Source: Billgrantia campisalis (lineage in GTDB: Bacteria > Pseudomonadota > Gammaproteobacteria > Pseudomonadales > Halomonadaceae). From it: 64,000 nucleotides of DNA. The notes under the pieces were generated by a model. The model made no database searches and was not told the DNA's origin. It saw only the letters and a list, made by a program, of their open reading frames with translations. The stretch spans positions 62,001 through 126,000 of the forward strand of contig NZ_JABFUC010000014.1 of NCBI RefSeq assembly GCF_022341425.1. Reading direction: 5' to 3'. This document shows positions 1 to 9,112 of the stretch, piece after piece. Every line of letters begins with the position of its first letter. Positions within the stretch are counted from its first letter, which is position 1. The position numbers and the translations under genes were made by a program.

Positions 1-241
1 CGGGGGCCTGATGGCGCTGCAGCAGACCGGCGCCGGAGCTTGCCAGAATCAGCCGTGCCGGCACCCAGCTGCTGAGATAGACCGCCATCAGTACCGCCGC
101 CAGGCAGATCAGTACACCGCCGACACCGGCCAGCAGGTAGCCTGGCACCGACAGCACCAACGACAGGCCCAACAGGATCAGTAGCGTTTGCAAGCCGTTC
201 TTGAGGCGGCTTCGCCATAGCCGGTACGGTTGAATCTTCAC
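1..241 (-). CDS. N-terminal fragment of an M48-family (HtpX-like) membrane peptidase
   Basis: The minus strand stays open from a GTG at 241 to the window edge (80 codons), and a GAGAGG ribosome site lies about six bases before it. The product begins VKIQPYRLWRSRLKNG, followed by two hydrophobic stretches (about residues 18-34 and 36-54) and then WVPARLILASSGAG and QRHQAP. Two early membrane helices followed by a short amphipathic stretch ending in xAP resemble the start of M48 zinc metalloproteases. The HExxH active site would lie outside the window, so the family is inferred from the N-terminus only. A gene for another small membrane protein is possible. Confidence 0.45.
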   Translation of the reverse strand, partial: MKIQPYRLWRSRLKNGLQTLLILLGLSLVLSVPGYLLAGVGGVLICLAAVLMAVYLSSWVPARLILASSGAGLLQRHQAP

Positions 242-432
242 CTTGCCCTCTCGTTCCCGGTGGTTGGTAGGGTGCCTTGAGTGGCGGTGCGTCGCTGGAG
301 GTCTACACTGGACGGTGGCGCGGCAGACGGTTGACCGTTGACCCTCTTCTGCCCTGTGATTCTCCTGCCCCACATACTTCAGGATGGGGCAGTAAGATGA
401 GGAATAACAACCGAAAAGGAAGTGTATTCAAC

Positions 433-1083
433 ATGGATCCAGTTTACTTGGCCTTGGGGCTGGCAGGCGCAGCCCTGCTGCTCGCGTTGGTCTGCGCGGT
501 TCTATATATCAAGGTTCGCCGGCCGGCGGCACCTCTCGATGCCCAGGTGAGCCACGACCCAGATGAGTCATCGCAGCCAGAGGCGAACAGCGATGATTCG
601 GCCGAAGATGGGCGAAGCGTGAGCACCGCCGCCACTCCCCAGGCAGGTTCCGAGACAACCTACCGCCGTTTCCAGGTGACGGACGGCACTGACGTCCAGC
701 AGTGCCTGTTCGTGGTATTCGACTGGCCGGCCAAGGACACCAATCGCCGGCTGACAAAGCGGCTGGAGGCCTACGGCGCCCGGTACGATAGTGGCCTGCA
801 GGTCTACGTGATCCGTGACACTCAGGTTGGCTACAAGCTGACAGTGGCCAACGCCTCGCCGCCCGGTGACATGCCGCCTTTGCATGAGGAGGGCGAGCAT
901 CCCATCGTCAACGGGATCTCCATTCTGGTGCACTTCATCAATAAGCGGCGTGTGGCACATAGCCCGGACACCTTGATCGATTTCACCCTGTCGGTGGCCG
1001 AGATAGGCGGTCAGATCCTGGATGCCGACCGTCAAGCGGTCACCGAGGAGGACTTTGAGCGGCTACGGCGTGCTTCGGCCTGA
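433..1083 (+). CDS. ZipA-like cell-division protein (ZipA C-terminal domain)
   Basis: The product has 216 residues. An N-terminal membrane helix (about residues 5-25, LALGLAGAALLLALVCAVLY) is followed by a charged, low-complexity linker rich in D, E and S. A folded C-terminal part starts near residue 75. Its end (LSVAEIGGQILDADRQAVT) resembles the closing strand-helix of ZipA FtsZ-binding domains, where a conserved GG-x-(I/V)-L-D appears. ZipA tethers FtsZ to the membrane in gammaproteobacteria. The linker is much shorter than in E. coli ZipA, so this may be a paralogue rather than the essential ZipA. The ATG at 433 is chosen because it has an AAAGGAAG site ten bases upstream; upstream in-frame ATGs at 277 and 397 lack one and would put extra residues before the helix. 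Confidence 0.55.
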   Translation: MDPVYLALGLAGAALLLALVCAVLYIKVRRPAAPLDAQVSHDPDESSQPEANSDDSAEDGRSVSTAATPQAGSETTYRRFQVTDGTDVQQCLFVVFDWPAKDTNRRLTKRLEAYGARYDSGLQVYVIRDTQVGYKLTVANASPPGDMPPLHEEGEHPIVNGISILVHFINKRRVAHSPDTLIDFTLSVAEIGGQILDADRQAVTEEDFERLRRASA

Positions 1084-1139
1084 GGCCACGCTGGCGGGTA
1101 CAGGGAGTCTCCTGGGTGACTGCCACCGGTGTGTCGCCC

Positions 1140-1171
1140 CTGTCATGACAGCGATGTCATGAAACTGTCAC
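1140..1171 (+). promoter_or_regulatory. Pho box upstream of the phosphate cotransporter gene
   Basis: ATGTCAT-GAAA-CTGTCAC at 1154-1171 is two 7-base half-sites on an 11-base period, the layout of a PhoB operator. A further CTGTCAT half-site starts at 1140. The site lies about 90-115 bases before the start of a sodium/phosphate cotransporter gene, which fits induction by phosphate starvation. Confidence 0.7.
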
Positions 1172-1256
1172 ACTATGCCGCTACCGTGCGCCCCTGAAAC
1201 TTGGGTGTCACGCGCCCGTCATCTCCCACGTGTACACTGGAAGCGGCCCATCGCCT

Positions 1257-2465
1257 ATGCGCAACTCCGACCCCTCATCGTTGCCTGCCGGTCAGTCGGC
1301 GCTCTCCCGCGAGCCTGTCCGTGAGCCTCCGGCCTGGCTGCGTGGCCTCTACGCCGGTCTCTGCCTCTACCTGTTCCTCGCCGCCCTCAACGTGCTGGGC
1401 TCGGGGCTGGGCACCTTCGGCCACGCCAGCGACTTCCTGACCCAGCTCTTCGCCTATGGCGAGAACCCCTTTATCGCGCTGCTCGCCGGGGTGCTGGTCA
1501 CCATGGTGGTGCAGAGTTCGTCGTTCACCTCGGCGCTGATCGTGACCCTGGTGGCCAGCGGCGAGATGACGTTGGGCACGGCGGTGTTCGCCATCATGGG
1601 GGCTAACATCGGCACCGCGGTGACCGGCGTGATCGTGGCCCTGGCCAACGTTCGCATCAAGCGCAACTTCCGCCGCTCCTTCACCGCTGCGCTGATGCAT
1701 GACTTCTTCAATATCCTCACGGTGCTGGTGGTCTTTCCGCTGGAGTTGATCACCGGGCTTTTCCACGAAGCGGGGCGTGGCATCTTCAGCCAGCTGGCTG
1801 GCTGGCTGACCCAGCTGATCGGCCTCGAGGAGGTGGCGCGACCCAACAGCCCCATCAAGGTGATCACCGCGCCGGTGGTCGACCTCTTCAACGGCATCGG
1901 GACGCTGTTGATGCCGACCCCGGCATCCCAGGGATTGATGGTCGCCGGGCTGGGCATGCTGCTGATGTTTACCGCGCTGATCTTCATGGTGCAGAACCTG
2001 CGCGGCGCCCTGCTGCGCCACATGGATGGGCTGTTTCGCACCTACTTTTTCCGCAGTGACCTGCGCGCCTACGGCGTGGGCGTGATCTCCACCGTGCTGG
2101 TGCAGTCGAGCACCATTACCAGCAGCCTGATGGTGCCGCTGGCCGGGGCCGGGGTGGTGCGGCTGCGTCGGGTGCTGCCGTTCATGATGGGGGCCAACCT
2201 GGGGACCACCGTCACCAGCGTGCTGGCGGCGACCGCCAATCCGGTGGCGGCGGCGATGACGGTGGCGCTGTTCCACGTCATCTTCAACCTCACCGGTACG
2301 GCCATCTGGTGGCCGCTGCGCTATATCCCGCTCAAGGTGGCGGCCTGGTATGGCCGCCTGGCCAGCCGCCAGACGCGCTATGCGTTTGTGTTCCTGATTG
2401 GCGTATTCTTGGTAATACCGCTGCTGGGAATCGGCATCATCGAACTGTTCACGAGCCTGCGCTGA
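1257..2465 (+). CDS. Na+/phosphate cotransporter (NptA/Na_Pi_cotrans family)
   Basis: A 402-residue inner-membrane protein with the two inverted repeats of the Na/Pi cotransporter family. Each repeat has a QSS signature (VVQSSSFTSALIV and LVQSSTITSSLMV) followed by a GAN motif (GANIGTAVTG and GANLGTTVTS). It should import inorganic phosphate with sodium, which suits a halophile. Many bacterial members carry a C-terminal PhoU domain; here PhoU is a separate gene starting 26 bases downstream. A GTG at 1230 would add nine residues, but the ATG at 1257 gives a more usual N-terminus. A Pho box lies upstream. Confidence 0.85.
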   Translation: MRNSDPSSLPAGQSALSREPVREPPAWLRGLYAGLCLYLFLAALNVLGSGLGTFGHASDFLTQLFAYGENPFIALLAGVLVTMVVQSSSFTSALIVTLVASGEMTLGTAVFAIMGANIGTAVTGVIVALANVRIKRNFRRSFTAALMHDFFNILTVLVVFPLELITGLFHEAGRGIFSQLAGWLTQLIGLEEVARPNSPIKVITAPVVDLFNGIGTLLMPTPASQGLMVAGLGMLLMFTALIFMVQNLRGALLRHMDGLFRTYFFRSDLRAYGVGVISTVLVQSSTITSSLMVPLAGAGVVRLRRVLPFMMGANLGTTVTSVLAATANPVAAAMTVALFHVIFNLTGTAIWWPLRYIPLKVAAWYGRLASRQTRYAFVFLIGVFLVIPLLGIGIIELFTSLR

Positions 2466-2491
2466 GCGCGGCATACCCGGAGTTACTGCCC

Positions 2492-3175
2492 ATGTTTCGA
2501 CAGCTGTATAGTGCGCTCACCTCGGAGAACACCATCAACCTGGCCTTCGAGGATCTGACCGGCATGCTGGAGCACGGTGCCTGGATGTTTGCCCGGGCCA
2601 ACGATGTGCTGCACAGCACCGCACCGGCGGACGAAGTGCGCCAGCCGCTCTATGACCGTGACCAAGCCATCAATGAGCTGGAACGCTCGATTCGCCGCAA
2701 GGTGCTGCGCTACCTCACCGTCAATCCCGGGCACGATGTGGCCATCTGCCTGGCGCTGATGAGCGTGGCCAAGGACGCCGAACGCATCGGCGACTACTGC
2801 AAGAATGTCTTCGAGGTGGGCCACTTCTACAGCGAAGGCTTCCATGTCCCGAAGTATCAGCGGCCGCTGGATGAGATGGCGGAGCAGATGACCGACATGT
2901 TCGACATGGTCATTACCGCCACCCGCGACTCCGACGAGGAGCAGGCGCGCCAGGCGCTTGCCCGGGCCGTCGAGGTGCGCCAGCGCTGCGATGGGCTGAT
3001 CGAGGCGCTGTTCGCCGATGAGGGCCAGATCGAGTTCCATGAGGCCGTGGCCTACTCGCTGCTGGCCCGACACTACAAGCGCGTGGCGGGGCATCTTGCC
3101 AATATCGCCACCGCCGTGCTGGGGCGGCTGGAGGATCTGGACTTCTATCCCGACGAGGACGACCCGTCTCTCTAG
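2492..3175 (+). CDS. PhoU-like phosphate-regulatory protein
   Basis: The product has 227 residues, the usual length of a two-repeat PhoU protein. The first repeat has DQAINELERSIRRKVLRYL and the metal-binding-type segment KDAERIGDYCKNVFEVG. The second ends with YSLLARHYKRVAGHLANIA. PhoU proteins are helical regulators that restrain phosphate uptake. As it sits directly behind the cotransporter and probably shares its transcript, it most likely controls that transporter rather than PstSCAB. CGGAG precedes the ATG. Its stop codon lies in a CTAG that also serves as the stop of the convergent peptidase gene. Confidence 0.8.
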   Translation: MFRQLYSALTSENTINLAFEDLTGMLEHGAWMFARANDVLHSTAPADEVRQPLYDRDQAINELERSIRRKVLRYLTVNPGHDVAICLALMSVAKDAERIGDYCKNVFEVGHFYSEGFHVPKYQRPLDEMAEQMTDMFDMVITATRDSDEEQARQALARAVEVRQRCDGLIEALFADEGQIEFHEAVAYSLLARHYKRVAGHLANIATAVLGRLEDLDFYPDEDDPSL

Positions 3176-4905
3176 CCGGGCGCCGCGCCGGGGACCCACA
3201 GCCGGTGAATCAGCTCCCCCAGCCTCGGGCTGCCAAAGCGTAGCGTGATTTCCCCTTCGCCCTGAATCAGCCAGCGCACGCAGGTGCGGTGGCTGCTGCC
3301 TCGAGAGCGCTGGAACCAGGGCATCTGGGAGGCCTCGCCCAGTCCTTGGCCCCAGCCCTCCAGGTGGCCGAGTCGCCGGTGCGCCTGGTCGGGGTGTATC
3401 AACCGGCAGCCCCTGGTAGCGGCGCGAGCCTCCAGGCCGGTGTTCCAGGGGCGGTCGCGGGCGGCATTGAGCCCGTAGCTGGGCAGGTAACCGTGATTGC
3501 CTAGCGTGACCGCCAGCTCCCAGTGTCTCTCGCCCAGCGGTGTCCAGTGTATCCCCTCTATGGTCAGGCGCGGCAGTAGTGAGGCGACGCGTAGCCAATA
3601 GGCGGCTAGGCCGTCGCAGATCGCCGGCAGGATCTCCGGAGGCGGGTTCCAGATGCCGATGGAGGGGGTAATCCCACCGACTTCCACCGCACCGAGCTGG
3701 GGATGGTCCAGGGGCCGCCAGGGCTGGAAGAGGCGTTGCTGGTTGTGGGCGGCATCCCACTGCGCCAGGTGCACCATATCGGTGCGCTCGAAGGCGGTGT
3801 AGTGGTCCACGAAGCGGCGGGGGCGCGGACGCCCCAGCCGCTGGAAGAGGTCCCAGAGTTCACAGACCACGGCGATGCAGCCCCGCTGATGGTAAGCGAA
3901 CTCGGTCAGGTCGCCGTGCAGCGGCGTTTCCGGCTGATAGGTGAACTCCTCGTAGCTGCTGACGGTGGGGTAGCCGGCCAGCGACTGGCCCCAGGCGTCG
4001 AGTTGGCGATAGAGGGCCAGGTCCTGCTGGTCCATGCGGCTGTCCGGGGCGTCGATCCGTGGACGGATGAAGACGCCGCCGAAGGTGTGCAGGTTCAGCC
4101 AGGCATAGAGGTTGGGGTTGGCCAGGGCGAAGTCGATGACGGCCTTGGTTTCGGGCTCCGAGCCGGGGTAGTGGCCGGCGCCGAGCTGCTCGGGTTCGGG
4201 CTGCCAGCCCCATGGGAAATTGCGATTGAAATCCGGGGTATCCCGCAGCCAGTCCGGATCGGGAATCGTCTCGCCGTCCCACGCCTCGATGAGGCCTTCG
4301 GGGTAGAGTCGCCAGTAGGGAGGCGGGTCCTCGACCCGACGGGGCAGCATCAGGCCGGGAATGTCGGTCGATTCGACGAAATCGCCTGCCGGATCCTGAA
4401 GGCGCAGGTAGCGGCACAGGCCGTCACCGTCCAGGTCCTGGGGGCGCCAGCGCGGCGTGTCCGGGGCATCCGCGCTGCGCCGCGGGGCCGAGCGCACGAA
4501 GCCACCGTGGCGGATCACCTGTTCGGCGCCGTCCGGTGAGACGCGCGGGCAGACGTGGAAAAGCACGCCTTGCAAGAATTGGCGCAGGTGCTCGGGCAGG
4601 CCATGGGGCAGCGCGGCGGGTTCGCTGTGCAGGGCCAGCGCCGCTTCGGCCACGGCCAGGGCGACGTTGGAACCGGCCAGCTCCGTGCCGTGCATGTTGC
4701 CGTCAACCCAGACCGCGGGTCGGCGCCGCTCGGGCTCGGGGCCGATGGTCAGCACCCAGATGTCGCGTCCCTCGGGAGAGGTGCCGATACTCTGCAGGTG
4801 GGCCAGGTCAGGGTAGCTTCGGGCCCACTCCTGAAGTTGATGGGTCAGCGCCTCAAAGCTCAGATACTGGTGCCGAAAGCGGCCGTTGAGTATGTCCAGT
4901 TCCAT
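3172..4905 (-). CDS. M14-family zinc carboxypeptidase
   Basis: A 577-residue protein. The zinc motif HxxE is in [13 protein letters not shown] (His72, Glu75) and the third ligand is probably the His in LNLHTFGG. A later CELWDLF segment could supply the catalytic glutamate. The metallocarboxypeptidase domain covers roughly residues 15-400; the remainder contains a beta-rich C-terminal region (about 430-577) such as accompanies some bacterial M14 enzymes. There is no signal peptide, so the enzyme looks cytoplasmic. Its substrate cannot be read from the sequence. The gene is convergent with the PhoU-like gene and ends inside the same CTAG. Confidence 0.8.
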   Translation of the reverse strand: MELDILNGRFRHQYLSFEALTHQLQEWARSYPDLAHLQSIGTSPEGRDIWVLTIGPEPERRRPAVWVDGNMHGTELAGSNVALAVAEAALALHSEPAALPHGLPEHLRQFLQGVLFHVCPRVSPDGAEQVIRHGGFVRSAPRRSADAPDTPRWRPQDLDGDGLCRYLRLQDPAGDFVESTDIPGLMLPRRVEDPPPYWRLYPEGLIEAWDGETIPDPDWLRDTPDFNRNFPWGWQPEPEQLGAGHYPGSEPETKAVIDFALANPNLYAWLNLHTFGGVFIRPRIDAPDSRMDQQDLALYRQLDAWGQSLAGYPTVSSYEEFTYQPETPLHGDLTEFAYHQRGCIAVVCELWDLFQRLGRPRPRRFVDHYTAFERTDMVHLAQWDAAHNQQRLFQPWRPLDHPQLGAVEVGGITPSIGIWNPPPEILPAICDGLAAYWLRVASLLPRLTIEGIHWTPLGERHWELAVTLGNHGYLPSYGLNAARDRPWNTGLEARAATRGCRLIHPDQAHRRLGHLEGWGQGLGEASQMPWFQRSRGSSHRTCVRWLIQGEGEITLRFGSPRLGELIHRLWVPGAAPG

Positions 4906-5001
4906 CGCAATACCTCGGCGGTCGACGGCGTCGGGTCAAGGAGGCCTGGCTGCAGTATGGCGCAGTGTTCGCAATGGGGGGAGTCGAGACGGCCGGGTTC
5001 G

Positions 5002-5907
5002 TCACGACGCGGCCGGCAGGCACTCCGGCAGGCTATCGCGCAGGGCGCGTGGGGCGATACCCAGCTCGGCGAAGCTGCCGACTGCCTCGCTGACGCAGTT
5101 GTCCTGCTGCATCAGGAACACCTGATCGCGGGTCAGCGGTGGGTTGGGCAGCACTGAGGCGAGCAGTGCCAGCAGGTGCCATAGCGGAAAGGGGATTGGC
5201 AGCAGCGGGCGTTCCCGCTCCAGGTAGGCCAGCAGCAGGGCGAGGATGTCGCGATAGCGGATCACCTCGGGCCCGCCCAGCTCGAACAGTCGCCAGCGGG
5301 GCGGGTTGCCGCCCAGTAGTCGGACCACGGCGCGGGCCACATCCACCACATGGACCGGCTGCAGGCGGGTCTCGCCGCGGCCGAACAGCGGAATCACCGG
5401 CAGTCGGGCAAGCCCTGCCAGGGTGCCGAGGAAGGCGTCGCCGGGGCCGAACAGGACGCTGGGGCGCACGATGACCGCCTTGGGGAACCCCGCGATGACT
5501 TCTGCTTCCCCCTGGGCCCGGGCGCGCACATATGACGAGGGGGAGCGTGAATCGCTGCCGATGCCGGAAACATGCACCAGTTCCTCGACGCCGGCGTCCC
5601 TGGCCAGGCGGGCGAGCCGGCCGGCTCCCTCGACGTGAATGGCGTCGAAGCGCGCCTCGCGGCTCTGCACGTAGAGACTCACCGCGTTCACCACACCGCC
5701 GGCGCCGTCCAGGGCGTCGGCGACGCTGGCCTCATCACGGATGTCGGCGTGGATCAGCGACAGCGGGTCGCCCTCTTGGGCCCATGCCGGCAAGACGGGC
5801 CGTCGGGCGGCGATGCGCACCGCCTGGCCGGCATCCACCAGTTCATGAACGATGGCGCTACCGAGAAAGCCGGTGCCGCCGAACACCGTGATTGGGCCGC
5901 TGGGCAT
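5002..5907 (-). CDS. NAD(P)-binding SDR-family protein, complex I NDUFA9-like
   Basis: A 301-residue extended or atypical short-chain dehydrogenase. The Rossmann motif GGTGFLGSAI is at the N-terminus. HVSGIGSD and the segment FGPGDAFLG followed by LQPVHVVDVARAV are typical of the NDUFA9-like bacterial group. The usual YxxxK pair is replaced by a YVRARAQGE segment, so catalysis is uncertain; proteins of this group often act as oxidoreductases of unknown substrate. The start at 5907 has a GGGAG site at the right distance; a longer start at 5958 lacks one. Confidence 0.75.
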   Translation of the reverse strand: MPSGPITVFGGTGFLGSAIVHELVDAGQAVRIAARRPVLPAWAQEGDPLSLIHADIRDEASVADALDGAGGVVNAVSLYVQSREARFDAIHVEGAGRLARLARDAGVEELVHVSGIGSDSRSPSSYVRARAQGEAEVIAGFPKAVIVRPSVLFGPGDAFLGTLAGLARLPVIPLFGRGETRLQPVHVVDVARAVVRLLGGNPPRWRLFELGGPEVIRYRDILALLLAYLERERPLLPIPFPLWHLLALLASVLPNPPLTRDQVFLMQQDNCVSEAVGSFAELGIAPRALRDSLPECLPAAS

Positions 5908-6041
5908 AGGGGTCTCCCGTCGAGGATGTCGCGAACCAGTCCAGGGGGTGGCGACCATTATGCCCGTTGTGACGGCTCGGGGTGAGCCCGGGAGGGAGAG
6001 GGGGAGAGCAAAGGGCCCGAGGCGAGTCGGGCCGAAGCGAG

Positions 6042-6245
6042 TCAGGCGTAGGTGTTGACCAGGGTGCCCAGGTTGCCTTCACTCGCCAGCTGCGGGTCGG
6101 CGGTGGCCGATTCCATCAGCGCGGTGACCTGATCCTTCTGGTTATCGAGTGCTTCCTTGAACACCTGCATCTGGGCCTGCTGGGCGGTCTGGGCCTGCTG
6201 GAGGACCAGGGACTGGCCCACGGCGCTGATGACGGCGGAATCCAT
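6042..6245 (-). CDS. yjfB: YjfB-like putative motility protein
   Basis: A 67-residue protein beginning MDSAVISAVGQSL, with a glutamine/alanine-rich helix (QQAQTAQQAQMQVFK) and ending NLGTLVNTYA. This matches the small YjfB putative-motility family, whose members end in a short G-x-x-(V/L/I)-(N/D)-x-(L/Y/F)-A tail. AAGGAGG lies just upstream of the ATG. No flagellar genes are next to it, and the function of the family is not established. Confidence 0.75.
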   Translation of the reverse strand: MDSAVISAVGQSLVLQQAQTAQQAQMQVFKEALDNQKDQVTALMESATADPQLASEGNLGTLVNTYA

Positions 6246-6317
6246 GTCACGCCTCCTTGTCGATGAATGCTGCCCCAGCCTACCAAGCGGGTGTCGGCGG
6301 TTGCAAAGCCAGGCCGG

Positions 6318-6803
6318 TCAGCGGCTCGTCAGCGGCAGTGGACCGTTCTCCTTGACCGCGCGAATGGCGAAGCTGCTGTCCAAGGTGTTGACCATCGGCA
6401 GCTTCTGCAGGCGACGGACCCACTGCTCGTAGCCGCGCAGGTCGGCGCTCACCACCTGTAGCAGGTAGTCGAAGGCGCCGGAAACCGTGTGGCAGTTGAT
6501 CACCTCCGGCATGGCGCGCACTGCGGCCTCGAACTGCTCGACCAGCGTGTCCTGGTGCTGACTGAGGCGCACCTGCACGAAGATAGAGATGCCGAGCCCC
6601 AGCTTTTCCTTGTCCAGCACGGCGCGGTACTGGGCGATCAGCCCCTCTTGTTCCAGGCGGCGGATACGCCGGGCGCACGGCGAGGGAGTGAGGCTGACCC
6701 GCTCTGCCAGTTCGGTAGTGGTCAGCCGGGCATCCCGCTGCAGGGCATCGAGCAGCTGGCGATCGATTCGGTCGAGGGGCGTGATGGACATGGAATGGCT
6801 CAT
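6318..6803 (-). CDS. Lrp/AsnC-family transcriptional regulator
   Basis: The product has 161 residues. An N-terminal winged helix-turn-helix (LDRIDRQLLDALQRDARLT, ELAERVSLTPSPCARRIRRL) is followed by a RAM effector-binding domain with VRLSQHQD, FEAAVRAMPEVINCHTVSG and DYLLQVV. Proteins of this type form dimers to octamers and sense amino acids. The gene is divergent from an EamA-type exporter, a common arrangement in which the regulator controls the exporter. Starts at 6803 and 6791 are both possible; neither has a strong ribosome site. Confidence 0.85.
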   Translation of the reverse strand: MSHSMSITPLDRIDRQLLDALQRDARLTTTELAERVSLTPSPCARRIRRLEQEGLIAQYRAVLDKEKLGLGISIFVQVRLSQHQDTLVEQFEAAVRAMPEVINCHTVSGAFDYLLQVVSADLRGYEQWVRRLQKLPMVNTLDSSFAIRAVKENGPLPLTSR

Positions 6804-6936
6804 AATGGCGAATCGATGAAGTTACTTGGCTCGTTCAGCCAAAAATCAGGTGAAGTCTGGGGGATTTTGCCCGCCCGCGCCAGTCGAGTTGGCGCACACT
6901 GGTGGCTCCTCATCCTTTCAGTCGAGCCTGTTGCCC

Positions 6937-7872
6937 ATGACTCTCCGGACCCCGTCGCTCACCGATGTGCAGCCGCTGCTTTCCAGCCGCTCCCAGCGCC
7001 TGCTGGGTTATGGCGCCGCCCTGGGCATGGTGCTGATCTGGTCATCTTACTTCCTGTCGTTGCGCCACGGCGCGCTGTCGCCCATCGGGCAGTTGGACAT
7101 GACGCTGTTTCGCTATGCGGTGCCAGGGCTGCTGCTGCTGCCGCTGCTGATCCAGCGCTGGTCGGCGATACGCCGGGTTCACCCTGTATGGCTGGCTGGC
7201 ATGGTCCTGGGGGCGGGTCTGCCCTTCTTCCTGCTGGGGGCCATCGGCATGGGCTGGGCGCCGGTGGCTCAGGGCAGCACGCTGATTCCGGGCACCGCGC
7301 CGCTGTTCGTCACCCTGCTGGCGGTAGCGGTATTTCGCCAGCCGCTGTCGCGCTGGCGTCGTCTGGGGCTCTGTGCGGTACTGGCCGGCGTTCTCTGCCT
7401 GCTGTGGGGTGGCCAGGCCGAGGGTGCCGCCCTGGGGCGCGGCCAGGCGCTGTTTCTGGTGTGTAGTTTGCTGTGGGCGCTGTTCACCGTGTCGATGCGC
7501 CAGAGCGGGCTCAGCGCCCTGGAAGCGGCGGCCGTGGTGACCGTACCCAACGGCGCGCTCGCGGTGCTCTACCTGCTGGCGACCGCCACCCCCCTGACGC
7601 TGGGCAGCGTACCCGGCGATGAATGGCTGCTGCAGCTGCTGGTGCAGGGCGTGGCCGTGGGGCTGGGGTCGAGCTTTCTGTACGGCTTCGCCATTCGCCA
7701 GCTGGGTGCCGAGATCACCTCGTCGATCGGTTCGCTGACCCCGGTGTGTGCCACCCTGATGGCATGGCTGCTGCTGCAGGAAAGCATCACCGCCGCGACC
7801 GCCCTGGGCATGGCCCTGGTCAGTCTGGGGGTGGTTATTGCCAGCGGGCTGTTGCAGCGTTGGGCGAACTGA
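6937..7872 (+). CDS. DMT-superfamily (EamA) metabolite transporter
   Basis: A 311-residue membrane protein of about ten hydrophobic segments in two EamA repeats. The first starts at GAALGMVLIWSSYFLSLRHG and the second at LFLVCSLLWALFTVSM; it ends in a repeated LGMALVSLGVVIASG. Drug/metabolite transporters of this type export amino acids or other small metabolites. It is divergent from the Lrp/AsnC regulator, suggesting export of an amino acid sensed by that regulator. The substrate is unknown. The ATG at 6937 has only a weak ribosome site. Confidence 0.75.
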   Translation: MTLRTPSLTDVQPLLSSRSQRLLGYGAALGMVLIWSSYFLSLRHGALSPIGQLDMTLFRYAVPGLLLLPLLIQRWSAIRRVHPVWLAGMVLGAGLPFFLLGAIGMGWAPVAQGSTLIPGTAPLFVTLLAVAVFRQPLSRWRRLGLCAVLAGVLCLLWGGQAEGAALGRGQALFLVCSLLWALFTVSMRQSGLSALEAAAVVTVPNGALAVLYLLATATPLTLGSVPGDEWLLQLLVQGVAVGLGSSFLYGFAIRQLGAEITSSIGSLTPVCATLMAWLLLQESITAATALGMALVSLGVVIASGLLQRWAN

Positions 7873-7909
7873 GCAAGGGCGGTTCTGGCACGGGCGGCAG
7901 GCGCTGGTG

Positions 7910-8950
7910 TTATGACTCCGGCGCCGCGGCTTCCTCCGCTTCCTCCGCTTCCTCCGCTTCCTCATCATCGTCCTCGATCCAGCCGCGCTCGCGGTAGTAG
8001 CGCAGCGCCCCCTCGTGGAGCGGCGCCGACAGTCCGTCGCGGATCATGCCCTCGGGTTCGAGCAGCGAATAGGCCGGATGGAAGCTGGTGAAGCGCTTGA
8101 AATTCTCGAAGACGCTGGACACCACCGCATAGACCTCGTCCGGGTCGCTGGCTTCGCTGGCGACCAGGGTGGCGCGCACGCCGAAGGTTTGCACCGCGGG
8201 CTGGTCGCGGGAGTAGACGCCGGCGGGAATCTCCGCGAGCGTGTAGTAGGGGGCGTCCTCGAGCAACGCGTCGACGTAGGGCCCCTCGACGCCGACGATG
8301 GCGGCATCGCACAGATCGATGGCCTGGCGGATGGAGAGGTCCGGATGGCCCACGGTGTAGACCATGGCATCGATGTTGCCGTGGCAGAGTTCCAGCGATT
8401 GTTGCTCGGCCGGCAGCTGATTGACCAGCGCGAAGTCGTCCAGCGTCCAGCCCTTGGCGGCCAACAGCTGCATCATGGTGGCGCGCTGCCCGGAGCCGGG
8501 GTTGCCGATGTTGACCGCCCGCTGCTCCAGGTCGTCGAAGCCCTGTATGCCGGCGTCACGGCGCACCACCAGGGTAAAGGGTTCGCTGTGCACCGAGAAC
8601 AGCGAACGCAGCGAGGTATCGGGGCCTGCACCGGCAAAGCCCTCAATGCCCTCCACGGCATAGTACTGAAGGTCTGACTGGGCCAGGGCGATGGGGACGT
8701 CGCCGGCACGCACGGCCCGCAGGTTGGCCTCCGAGCCTTGCGAGGGCCGGGCCTGGCAGCGGACTTCCAGCAGGCGGCAGATCGACTGGCCGGTGAGGTG
8801 ATACACCCCGGTGGGGCTGGCGGTAGCGATCACGATCGGATCGTTGGCCTGGGCGGCCGGCAGCAGCGGCAGGGCCAGTGCGATGAGGGTCAGGCCGCCG
8901 GCGAGGCGACCGACGCGGGGCAGTGGTTGCTTGACGTGGGCGTGACGCAT
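7910..8950 (-). CDS. TAXI-family TRAP transporter substrate-binding protein
   Basis: The product has 346 residues with a cleavable signal peptide (hydrophobic LTLIALALPLLP, probable cut after AAQA). The mature part starts PIVIATASPTGVYHLTG, the hallmark beginning of TAXI (TRAP-associated extracytoplasmic immunogenic) proteins, and has GSEANLRAVRAGDVPIALAQ further on. It should bind a small acid or amino acid in the periplasm for a TRAP transporter. No TRAP membrane subunit lies nearby, so it is an orphan in this window. The C-terminus ends in an acidic DDDEEAEEAEEAEEA tail encoded by a tandem repeat. GGGAG precedes the ATG. Confidence 0.85.
   Translation of the reverse strand: MRHAHVKQPLPRVGRLAGGLTLIALALPLLPAAQANDPIVIATASPTGVYHLTGQSICRLLEVRCQARPSQGSEANLRAVRAGDVPIALAQSDLQYYAVEGIEGFAGAGPDTSLRSLFSVHSEPFTLVVRRDAGIQGFDDLEQRAVNIGNPGSGQRATMMQLLAAKGWTLDDFALVNQLPAEQQSLELCHGNIDAMVYTVGHPDLSIRQAIDLCDAAIVGVEGPYVDALLEDAPYYTLAEIPAGVYSRDQPAVQTFGVRATLVASEASDPDEVYAVVSSVFENFKRFTSFHPAYSLLEPEGMIRDGLSAPLHEGALRYYRERGWIEDDDEEAEEAEEAEEAAAPES
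7930..7963. repeat. 9-bp tandem repeat coding an EEA tail
   Basis: CTTCCTCCG is repeated almost four times head to tail at the 3' end of the TAXI-protein gene. On the coding strand it reads as Glu-Glu-Ala units. Such an array can gain or lose units by slippage without shifting the frame. Confidence 0.85.
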
Positions 8951-9112
8951 GGTGCTCTCCCGCTGCGGCGATTCCGGTATTGGCTCCGGAGTCTGAGGTC
9001 AGTGTTGGCCACTCACGGCGCTATGTGCAAAGTCTAGCAGGTCGGTCAGCGCCGGACCGTAAGCGAAGTGATCATCGCCCTACCTAGAAGGGGGCTGTCG
9101 GACGCTGGCGTA

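Noticed and set aside
1275-2474. 399-codon open frame opposite to the Na/Pi cotransporter gene
   Set aside because: It is rich in His, Arg and Gln with no recognisable fold, which is the usual shadow of a GC-rich gene on the other strand.
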